The notes below the pieces were generated by a model that was not told the origin of the DNA, ran no database searches, and worked only from the letters and a program-made list of their open reading frames with translations. This document shows positions 35,230 through 45,707 of a stretch of DNA of 64,000 nt, one piece after another. The stretch lies in contig NC_052616.1 in the NCBI RefSeq assembly GCF_016545825.1, forward strand, positions 3,596,001 to 3,660,000. Reading direction: 5' to 3'. Numbering within the stretch: the stretch's first letter is position 1; every line of letters starts with the position of its first letter. The DNA is from Eucalyptus grandis. Taxonomy: Eukaryota > Streptophyta > Magnoliopsida > Myrtales > Myrtaceae. The position numbers and the translations under genes are program-made.

Positions 35230-36551
35230 CGCCGCCCCACTTCCTGCTCGTCACGTTCCCAATGCAGGGCCCAATCAACCCGGGCCTCCAGTTCGCCAAG
35301 CGCCTCCTCCACGGTGGCGCCGCGGTGACCTTCGCCACTAGCGACTCTGCCTGCCGCCGCAAATCCAAGGACCAGACCTACCCGGAGGGCCTCCACTTCG
35401 TCGCCATCTCCGATGGCTATGACAACGGGTTCAAGCTGGATGACAACATGGCGCACTCCATGTCCGACCTCAAGCATCGCGGCTCTAAGATGCTCAAGGA
35501 CCTCATCATATCAATCGTGGGCGAGGGCCGACCCTACACCTGCTTGGTGTACAGCTTGCTCCTCCCATGGGCCACGGGGGTGGCACGTGAGTTTCACGTG
35601 CCCTCGGCCCTCCTGTGTATTCAGCCCGCCACGGTCTTGGGCATGTACTAGTATTTCTTCTACGGCTATGGCGAGTTCATAAAAAATAACTGCATCGACT
35701 CTCCATGTTCGTTCGAGTTACCGGGTCTTCCCTACAAGTTCACTAGCCGCGACTCGCCTTCATTTTTTTGTGCCAAGCAGCTCGGGTGCATTGACTTTCG
35801 CATTGCCGACTTTCTAAGATCAGCTCGACTCGCTCAACCAAGAAAACAATCCAAGGATACTGGTGAATACCTTTGACTCCTAGAGCCAGAGGCCTTGAGA
35901 GATATCGACAGTTACAACGTGGTAGGGATCGGGCCGGTGATGCCCTTGGCTTTCCTCGATGGGATAGACCCGCTGAACACGTCCTTTGGGGGCGACCTCT
36001 TCCACAAGTCCAAGGAGTACATGGATTGGCCGGACTCCAAGGCCCTGGCGTCGGTCGTCTATGTGTCGTTCGGAAGCCTCGCGGAGATATCGAAGAGGCA
36101 GGCGGAGGAGTTGACCTGCGCATTGCTTGACTGCGGGCAACCGATCTTGTGGGTCATTAGAGCAAAACAAAACGGAGAGGAAGAGAAGGACGAGGATAGA
36201 CTGAGCTGCATGCAGGAGTTGGAAGAGAAAGGAATGATAGTGCCATGGTGCTCGCAGCTCGAGGTGCTGTCGCACCCCTCGCTCGGGTGCTTCCTGACGC
36301 ACTGTGGGTGGAATTCGACCCTTGAGAGCCTCGCGCCCGGCGTCCCCATGGTGGCGCTCCCGCAGGGGATCGACCTCATCGAGGACGTGTGGCGGACTGG
36401 GGTCCGCATGAGGCCGAACGAGGAAGGGTTGATGGAGGCGGGGGAGATAAGGAGGTGCTTGGAGACGGTGATGGCCGATGGGGAGAGGAGGGAGGAGGTG
36501 AGGAGGAACGCGGCCAAGTGGAAGAAGTTGGCAGTGTCGCCTGCAGCCTAG
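35230..36551 (+). pseudogene. UGT75-type copy C, multiply broken
   Basis: Nearly full-length UGT75 homology with many lesions. The start codon region is deleted: copy A-side partner 17063 has gccatggtgctgccccac, while here gccgccgccccac. The catalytic His is replaced (QGPINPG). A nonsense codon replaces Tyr in ATVLGMY at 35649. Frameshifts lie near 35770, 35815 and 35880. The open frame resumes at about 35895-36551 with MPLAFLDGIDPLNTSFGGDL and VYVSFGSLAEISKRQ. The PSPG box begins normally (WCSQLEVLSH) but an 18-bp deletion turns [14 protein letters not shown] into QGIDLIED, removing the sugar-binding Asp-Gln end. The C terminus is cut after AAKWKKL by unrelated sequence. Cannot be functional. 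Confidence 0.92.
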
Positions 36552-37523
36552 GGCGAGGCGGCTGTGGCCGGTGAGGGTTGCCGGTGACCATCGTTGGCCC
36601 TAAATAAAAAAAAACCAAAATAAAGAAGGAAAATACGAAAAATTCAAAATTCAAAAAAGTTCAAAAATTAAAAAAATTCCACGTAAGATTTTGAATCAGA
36701 ATTGACAATCAAATGATAGATTTTTCTCCTATGTGACAATTAAGTGAGTGAAAAAAGGTTTTGGTACTTAGGTGAATGCTGTATGAAAATTTTGGCACTC
36801 CTGCTGCTCTTATACCGTATATTTCTTTCCATTATTTGCTAAGGAGATTTGATAATGATGGTAGTGGGTTTGCTGCATGAATTTCCTACCGAATAAGTGA
36901 AATTTTGGTGAAAAGACAGCTATATCATTCTCCAACACTCAAGGGCACTATAGGTTTCACCCTTGCGTATTTCATCCTAATTCTTGATCATGACTATCAA
37001 GGGCGATAAAGATTATCGAATCATAGTGAAAATAATTTCCCTTTCAAGACTGATATCGCATTGGCAAAAGGAAATCATCACATGGCCATCGCATATATTA
37101 AATACCATTTAAATTTAGATCGTCATATACATAATATACATAATGCGTGATTAAGGTGCAATCTCCTTCTTGCACATACCACATTTAGTGGCTACCCTCG
37201 CTTGATGGGTTTGAAGACCATAGTGGCCTCCCTCCGACGAGATGTTGGCCGAAAATTTCACGTTTTGTCTGGTGGAAGGGACTGCATGTAAGTGAACTTG
37301 GGTCGGCCTGGTCGGTGGAACGTGCAAGGAAAAAGCCTCCTCACCTCACAATTCATGGGAACTATGGCTCATGGACAGCTCATCGGTGGGTATTCCAGTT
37401 CGTGCCCTCGGACCACTTGTGCTGGCCATTAATGATTCTGAGCATGTATCAACGAAGGCAATTGATTTGATTGGACAATGAGAAGCGACATAGAGCCCGA
37501 AAATATATTACATTTAGATTTTA
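36552..37523. other. Inserted repeat then old 3' flank of copy C
   Basis: About 36535-36800 is sequence not found after copies A and B, starting gcctgcagcctagggcgag, and replaces the last UGT codons. From about 36800 to 37230 the old UGT75 3' flank resumes (tttgctaaggagatttgat, gtttgctgcatgaattt). Then anonymous spacer. Confidence 0.55.
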
Positions 37524-37980
37524 AGTTAATATCACAAAAATTTCCTAATTAATATTTTTATGACTAATTTTTAAGTTATTAAAAACTTTAAACTAGTTCG
37601 TATGTGACAAAGTTCCCTCAAACTAATTTTTAGGTCATTAAAAAATTCAAGCGGACACACCTTTGATAAATTTACTTCAGACTGACATTGATTTTTGTGT
37701 AGACTTATCATGTCAATTGAATTATTGTCACGTATTATCTAGTTCAATAAATTTCACAATAAAATTTAATGGAAATTAATAGATGGTAAATATGCCATGA
37801 GTGTACCCATTTGAAGTTTTTAATAACTCAAATGTCCTAGTATGAAGTTTCTAATGAGACAAAAATTAGCTTGGGACAAATTTGTCACATGTATTCTACT
37901 TTGGAGTTTTGATGACCCTTAAATTAGTTTATGATAAATTTATCACAGATGTATTATTTTGAAATTTTCATGGTATTAAC
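37524..37980. mobile_element. Foldback MITE-like element
   Basis: gttaatatcacaaaaatttc at the left matches the reverse complement of gaaattttcatggtattaac at the right. Inner segments are also roughly inverted (cattaaaaa..., tttgtcaca... against tgtgacaaa). No coding capacity; 457 bp. Confidence 0.6.
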
Positions 37981-38248
37981 CCCGAAATTTTAATTTTTTT
38001 AATTAATACAATCATATTTTAAAACTTATTAAATTGATACAATTGAGTTTCTTTGTCAAGTCAATTTAATTTGATTAATAAAAAATATCGACATGATTTT
38101 TTTTATCACTTTCTTAAAACATGTAGTGTCAATGTGTCATCCACCAAGCTCCACATCAGAAAATAATTAAAATTTTAAAATTGATAAAGAAGAAGATAAA
38201 ATGATACAAATATAAAAGTAAAAAGAGGATAAAGGAAAGCAAGATAGG

Positions 38249-38286
38249 AAATAAATAAATAAATAAATAAATAAACAAATAAATAA
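38249..38286. repeat. (aaat)n microsatellite
   Basis: About nine aaat units with one aaac interruption. Confidence 0.9.
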
Positions 38287-38344
38287 TGCAAATTAAGCAT
38301 CGGCCCATTCGTGGTTGCTCTCAGTCTCAGCATGGCAGGGGAAG

Positions 38345-38576
38345 CGTCACAAAAGGAGATGAAGAAGAAGAAGGTCTTCTGGATTCGTGAGGAAAACAGA
38401 AGACGTAGAAGAAAAATTGTTTCTTCATTATGTATTGTAATTTCTGTACAACATCCTGTATTTAATTACAAAGAAATAATTAATAAAAAGGAAATTAGAT
38501 ATTCTCCTATCTTTCTAATCCTAAAATAAACTTGATTCCCTATTGATACAAATCCATTAAATCATATCTTCCAACA
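38345..38576 (-). repeat. 3' LTR of the copia element
   Basis: Matches 56478-56704. Its first base is c (cgtcacaaaagg) where the other copy has tgtcac, so the canonical TG end has mutated. Ends cttccaaca. Confidence 0.9.
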
Positions 38577-38624
38577 CTCCCCCTCAAGCTGGTGGCTTGT
38601 ATATGTCCAAGATGCCTAGCTTGT

Positions 38625-41600
38625 TTAGAAGATATGTATGTTGTCTTTGACAAAGAGGTTTAGTGAATATATCGCGGGTTGCTCCGAGGTTCTAATTCCT
38701 CTCGTCTTGACAATTCCTTCTTGAATCTTTTTTTGAGTAAAATGACAATCGACTTCTATATGCTTGGTCCTCTCATGTAGTATAGGATTTGCTGCAAGTT
38801 TGAGTGCTGAATCATTGTCACAAGAGAGTAAAGTCGATCCTTTAACTTGTGCCCCGAGATCCAGAAGCAGACCCCTTAACCAAACAATTTCACAAACAGC
38901 CTTGGCCATAGATCGGTATTCGGCTTCAGCTAAAGATAAGGACATAATAGACTGCTTCTTTGTCTTCCATGAAAGTAATGATTCCCCGAATTTGATACAG
39001 AAACTAGTGATAGATATCCTACTCATAGGACATGTAGCATAGTCTACATTGCAATAGGCCATCATTTCCATGTTGCACTTTTGAGAAAGTAGTATTCCTA
39101 AGCCTGGACATGTCTTCAAGTATCTCACAATTTTCAAGGTTGCATTCATGTGAGATTGCTTTGGACTATGCATAAATTTACTAAGAGTCTGCATTACATA
39201 GCAAATGTCTGGCCTACTCATGGTGAGATATATGAATTTCCTTACGAGTCTTTGATATCCTGAGGGATCATTTAACAATGGATCATCAAAAGGAGAAGAT
39301 ATGCCAGTATCATAGTCGATGGAAGTCAGTTTGGCATTTTGCTCGATAGGAATAACCGATGGTCTACAGCCTGAAAGTCCTGCTTCTGATATGATCTCCA
39401 TTACAAATTTCCACTGGCTTAGTGAGATTCCCTTATCTGAACGAGCTATCTCAATCCCAAGGAAATACTTAGGTGGCCCTAAGTCTTTATTATGAAAAGT
39501 GGAATGCATATACTCTTTGAGTTTCTTCATAGCAAAATCATCATTTCTTATGATAAGTATGTCATCAACATAGATCATCAAATAAATAGATGACATACTT
39601 TTCGTCTAGGTGAATAAGAAATAGTCATATTTGGACTGTTTGAACCCAACGGCAACAAGTGCATTGGTGAACTTGGCGTACCATTATCGAGAAGCTTGCT
39701 TTAATCCATAAAGAGATTTGCGAAGACGACATACCTTAGACTTCCCCTGTCTACGTAATCCTGGTGGAAGTTTCATGTATATTTCTTCGCCCAGATCACC
39801 ATGCAAGAAGGCATTATGGACATCCATTTGATGCAGTGGCCAGTCACGAAAATCAGCAATAGATAAAAAAGTACAAACCGTGACATCCTTTGCTACGGGC
39901 AAAAATGTTTCATGGTAGTCGAAACCTTCTCACTGTGTAAAGCCTTTGGCCACCAACCGGGCTTTGTACCATTCTACAAAGCCATTTGCTCTGTATTTAA
40001 TCTTATATACCCACTTACATCCAATTGGTTTGCGATGAGCAGGTAATGATACAACATCCCAAGTACGATTCTCCATCAAGGCATGTAATTCAGACTCTAT
40101 GGCCTTTTGCCAACAAGGATCACTTCTTGCCTCGTTATAACCAGAAGGTTCTTGTTCTTCAGAAATACAGCTTATACAACATAGATGTTCCAGCGATAAT
40201 CTATCAAAGGAAATAAGACGAGATAGGGTAATGAGTACCTGATGATCTTGAAGAACTGCATACATAATCTTTCGTCCAAGTAGGTGGATGAGTAGCTTGA
40301 CTAGAGCGCCGCTATGGCTCATGTTGTGTCAAGGATGATTCTTCAGTAATTCTTGCTTCTGAAATATCCCTCAACTATGCTGGTTCTTCTAGTGCTGGCT
40401 CTTCTACAAGAGGCTTCTCAATGGAATCTTTGATAGCACTCTCAACAGGCATTGGAGGCAATATATCAGCTGGTTTTGGAGGGGAAGTAACAATGAATGT
40501 TCCTCTAGAAGATAAATCCTCTTCCAATAAGAATTGCCTATTCGTTGTCTTCTCATCTTCAGATAAGGAAGTTAATTTCGAAAATTGAAAAACATCTTCA
40601 TGAAAAGACAACATCCTTGCTTACAAAGAAATCTCCTTTAGATGGTGCATAAAGCCGATATCCCTTTTGCAAGGTTCGATAGCCCATGAATATGCATTGT
40701 CTTGCACAAGGTGCCATCTTATCTCTATGTCCTACTGTAGTCACATAACATAGACACCCAAAGACTCTGAGATGACTCAGATCCGGTTTCCTTCCATATA
40801 ATAGCTCAAAAGGTGCCTTTCCTTTTAGAATGTGTGACGGCGTGCGATTGATCAGGAATGCTACTGTGACCACACAATCTCCCCAAATATTTTCAGGAAT
40901 AGACGCTTGGAATTTAAGTGCACGTGCCACTTCTAAGAGATGACGATGCTTTCTCTCAACAACTCCATTTTGCTGTGGTGTATAGGTACAGGAACTCTCA
41001 TGCAAGATTCCATTTAGAGAAAATAAAGAAGTACATTCAACATTGAAAAACTCTCTTCCATTTTTAGTGCGTATTTGACGGATTGGTTTTGGAAATTGAG
41101 TTTTGGATAAGGAAAGGAAGGTCTTTACATGAGAAAAGACCTGATTTTTGGATTGCATAAGAAATATCCATGTTGCACTAGAGTAATCATCCACGATTGT
41201 GAGAAAGAACCGAGACCCATCATGATTCAAAGTATGATAAGGTCCCCAAACATCAGCATGAATTAGAGAAAAAATGTCATCTATTCGAGAAGTGCTATTT
41301 TGGAAAGGGGCATGTGTTTGCTTTGCCATGGGACAAATGGGACATTTAGGACAAGTAAATGATGCACTGTGACCCAATCTTTTATGATTAAGAGAATTCA
41401 TATCATTGGCAGTATCATTATACAATGATTTATTGAACTCAACAGGAGGTAATTTAAAGAGATGCGGAAATTCCACCCAAAAATACAGCTCTTGATTGAC
41501 TCTACCTAAGTCTATCAGTTTGCCAGTCGAAAGGGCCTGAAAGAAACATTTATCAGAGTGGAAAAGAATGCGACATGAATTTTCTTCACAAGCTCGAACA

Positions 41601-42700
41601 ACTGAGATTAGATTGAAGTGGAAATCGAGAACATAAAGCACATTTCGAAGAGTAATAAGGGAACTAAGATTCATAGTGCCAGTCATGGTGACTTTGGTGG
41701 TATTTCCATTTGGAAGTTGTACTGATATGGGGAAAGATAATTTCGTAATGTTGGAAAGGAAAACCTCATCACAGACTATGTGGTCACTAGCACCCGAATC
41801 AATAATCCATGCATTCTTCGAAATTGAGTTCATCAAACAGTAAAATGTACTTGTGAAGCTTCCACCCTTATCAATGGCATCCAATTTCTTCAATGCTTCC
41901 ATTAGCTCGTGCTATTGTTCATGGGTAATTGATTTTCCCATTGGTTGGCCCGATACCTAAAAAACTAAGGAAAATTTCCCCTTTTCCTTTTCTCCTGGTT
42001 TCCCATGCAATTTCTAGCATTTTTCAATTGTATGGTGCGGGCGTTTACAATAATCACAATACATTTTAACTTTTCCTTTTGGCCCATTATTTTTCGCAGC
42101 TGATGAAGGCCTGATTGTGGGCTAAAAAGCTTGGGCCAAAATGGGCCCATATGGACCATTGGATCCTGTGAAAAAGTGACCGCGTGAGCCATCTGGCCCA
42201 TGGAAGTTTACTGATCGTGGGCTGTCCAATCCAGTTAGATGGATGCCGCACGAGCCGTTGGATCCAATTGCTCCCTGGAAGAAGCGTGATTCGTCCGATT
42301 GCTGGAAGTGATCTCCACCGTCCGTTGCCTTCTTTAAAAATGACCTAGGGTTTTCGTTCTCAAAGAACCCTAGATCCGCCTCTTTTCTCCCCGTGTTCTT
42401 TTGTGAGGAGCGGAACTGGCTCCTTGCCGCCAGGATCATTCCGTCTCCTCCTTTGCCATGGTCCGCCATTTTCTGTTGGCTCTCTTCCCGTATGGCGAGT
42501 TGATAGATATGGCTGAGACTTGGCATGGGCTCCATGGTCAGTATTTGAGAACGAAACGACAGGTAGGTTTCGTTGAGGATGAGGAGAAACCTCGTCACCT
42601 TCTCCCTTTCTCGCATTTTCTTATATTGATGTTGAATGTGGTCGGGTCAGTCGAACTTTTCCTTGACCGTCTCTAATTCATTCCACAAAGCCGAGAGCTT
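38625..42700 (-). pseudogene. Copia pol polyprotein (with 3' part of gag), broken
   Basis: Minus-strand order from high to low coordinate: end of gag (42616-42122), aspartic protease with intact DSGASDH (near 41800), integrase core (IHADVWGPY, VDDYS, QQNGVVERK; 41300-40950), reverse transcriptase (KWVYKIKYRANG at about 40000; [12 protein letters not shown] at 39840; YVDDILI at 39570), and RNase H to 38625 (LAEAEYRSMAKAVCEIVWLR). Stops or frameshifts at about 42000, 40600, 40370, 39920 and 39600 break it. The second integrase Asp is lost: RTKNGREF where the family has RTDNG. It cannot code for a working element. Confidence 0.9.
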
Positions 42701-42959
42701 GTTGTATACCGTCGTGACGGTCATGTTCCTTTGTTTCAAATCTGAGATCTGTTGTGTTGAGAGAAAAGATTTTAACTTGATCAAGTTTTCCATACATCTC
42801 TTTTATGTTTTCCTACGTTTTCTTCAAGTCCTCCGTTGAGGGAAATCCGGCCGCAACTTCGGGTGTGATGCAATTTCCAGTCCAGGTCCTGACCAATTGG
42901 TTGCATCTCCTCCAAAGCTGTGTCATTTGCTCGTCGGATGGAATCGGGAATGTTCCGAC

Positions 42960-43893
42960 TGTTGGAGAAAACTTCCTTGAGTGTTTTGAAGTTGACAAAA
43001 CGTTTTCATCAGTCTAGTTTGAAGACTTGCAGACTCTTTCATCAAAGTCTGAAGACCTTTGGACTGCTAGACTCAAGACCCAAAGTCTATCCTCATTGAC
43101 AGTTTCTAAACCGTCGAAGAAGGCTTATCCAGAACTGAATGTTTCGTTAAGGATTTGATTCTATCAACTAGAGAAGATCTCTTGGCTGTATACAGCATGT
43201 CGGAATCTATTATTCAAATTAAGATTGATTCAGGGATTTTGGATCCGTTGATTGGCAAAGTATACTTGGAAGGTTCTATTTATGGAAACTTAGATCCTGA
43301 TTGTATGGCAAGCATGATTGGTGGGCTATCGTCATATTCCTTAAATAGCTCGAAATCTTCCTAATTGATTCTGTCCAATGGGTAGATTGGAAGAATTCCT
43401 TTGGTAAGTGCCAACGAGTGTTATGGCATGAATGAGTATATAAGGAAGACGTTCCAGTTATTCAAGTGTGTGCACAATAGAAGAATTCCAAAGTCTGAAG
43501 TTCCTTGTTCTTAGTCAATTAAATTGTTGAGTGAAATCTTGTACTCAAAAGAGTCTATATCTTTGTGAGATCTTGAGGAAGTGTAGCAAAGTCTCTACAC
43601 TGTGGAATCAAGGAGGAGCTTTACTGTAACAACTCTTTTAATTCATAGTGAAATCTAGCTAGTGGGCTGTCAGTGCGGAAGAGTGGACGTAGGCTTGGAT
43701 TAAGCCGAACCACTATAAACTTTGTGTTCTTATTCTCTCATTTACGCTCTTTTACTTTGATCATAATTCATTTTGTCTGCAAGAGCCTAACTTCCTTTTC
43801 ATCATCTATTGTTGATTATTATTGCACACTTATCTCGGAAATTTGTTTTTACACCTATTCACCCCCCTTTAGGTGCTCGTACTAGCTTTCACA
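42960..43893 (+). repeat. 5' LTR of the Sirevirus-like element
   Basis: 934 bp, TG...CA. Followed at 43896-43908 by tggtatcatagct, one base different from the usual tRNA-iMet primer site. Confidence 0.9.
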
Positions 43894-43955
43894 ATTGGTA
43901 TCATAGCTTGTGTACTCACTTAAGTTGAAGTGTTTTACTTCAGAGTTAAAGATCC

Positions 43956-45707
43956 ATGACTAGTATGTTGGCTTCAAGACTGGTTGAAGGGCAAAGCAAT
44001 ACCAGACCACCTTATTTTGATGGAAAGGAATACAACATATGAAAAAACAAGATGAAGGCCTTCCTAAGATCAAAGAATCCTTTGGAATGAGATGTGGTAG
44101 ACAAAGGAATCATTCCTAAAGCTGCACCAGTCTCAGAAAGAGGAAAAGAAGCCGTTGAGTCTAGTGAAATGACTCAAGAAGAGATAACAAAGAGACAAGC
44201 TCTTAATGCAAAAGCAATTTATTCTTTATATTATACATTATCTCATACTGAATATAATAGAATATCTTCTTGTGTAACAGCTAAAAAAGTCTGGGATAGA
44301 TTACATATCACCTATGAAGGAATTGATCGAGTGAAAGAAACCAGAATCAACATTATGCTCAATCAATACGAAGCATTCAAGATGAAATCAGGAGAATCTA
44401 TCACTGACATGTTTAGTCATTTTACAGAAATTGTGAATGGTCTTGAATATCAAGGTCAACCAATTTCTGGACCTATGAAGGTAAACAAGCTACTGCGTGG
44501 ACTGTCCAATGATTGGAATCACATAAAGACCTCAATAAGGGAGACACAAAGAATCATCCCACTCTTTGTTGACAAATTGGTTGGGACTCTTCAGTCTTAT
44601 GAAGTGGAGCAAATTAACGAAGATGAAGATCCCAAAGGTAAGAAATCCATTGCATTAAAATCTAATGATGATTCTAATGTCACAGATTCTGAAGATGATA
44701 TGGATGATGAAGAGCTTGCTCTCATGATAAGAAGATTCAGAAAACTAAATAGAAAGGGGAGAAGATTCAATCCAAAGAAACAAAGTTTTCAAAAGCAACC
44801 TACTAAGTCAGTTGAGGATGATGAATCTAATAAAGATGTAGCCTGCTTTGAATGCAAGAAAAATGGATACATTAGACCCAACGGTTTCCTTCTGAGGAAA
44901 AAGAAAGGAAAAGCTAAGAAATATTGAAAGTCACTTAAAGTAGAAACTTGGAGTGATACAGAATGTGAGGAAAGTGATGATGATTATGTCAATATTTGTC
45001 TCATGGCACAATTAGACTCAGATTTAGACTCCGAGACAGACTTAGATTCAGACAGTGAAATCGAGGTAAGTAATTTGAAAATCTCTACTAAAGTCTCTAG
45101 ATACATTGATGAATTGTGTCTTAGTCTCAAAACTTATCTCAAAAGGATTTCCGAACTTAAAAGAGAAAATTCTGCACTGAAACAACAGGAAAATGTTTGG
45201 AAAGAAAATGTCAAAAGTTTAGACAAAAGTGTTATTACTTTGAAAGAAAATGCAGACAATCTTTCAAAAGAAAATGCATTCTTGAAAAATGATATCTCAA
45301 GTATTTCTAAAAGATTTTCTATAGGATCTGAGAAACTTGAAAAAATTCTTTCAACACAAAGACCTTACTTCAACAAATCAGGTTTAGGAATGACTACTGA
45401 AACCATTCCTCTAATTGATTTTTCTAAAGTGAAGGAAAGAATTAAGCAAAGACCTACAAGAGATTCTTACAAAAATCATTTCCAAAAAGTTTTTGTAAAA
45501 CCAGTAGGTCGCAGTGCTCTTAAATGTTCTAAGTGCAATAGCTCAAATCATTTTGAAAAAGAATGTCCTATGGTTTGGAAACCTGTTAAGAAGGTATGGG
45601 CAAAGACCGTATATTACATTAACACCAATGGACCCAAGAAAATATGGGTACCAAAGAAAGCTGGAGTCTCTTTTCTAAATGCAAGTCACTATCAAGAAAA
45701 ATGTTAA
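43956..45707 (+). pseudogene. Gag of the Sirevirus-like element, three in-frame TGA stops
   Basis: One frame runs from ATG at 43956 (MTSMLASRLVEGQS) to 45707 except for TGA at 44040, 44088 and 44925. The first two fall where copia gags have Trp (YxxWKxxM and EWDV). Core gag motifs follow (ALNAKAIYSLYYTL, VKETRINIMLNQYEAFKM). A degenerate zinc knuckle CFECKKNGYI is at 44850 and a better one, KCSKCNSSNHFEKECP, at 45530. The stretch between is acidic then coiled-coil-like. A frameshift separates it from the protease. Confidence 0.85.

Larger units (their letters stand above)
25286..35330. repeat. Segmental duplication, copy B (partner 9245-17158)
   Basis: Same order as copy A, plus two private LTR insertions (26120-26549 and 27946-29793). 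Unlike copy A it keeps much of the third UGT75 gene and its 3' flank, to about 37230. Homology to copy A ends where copy A is cut at 17158. Confidence 0.92.
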
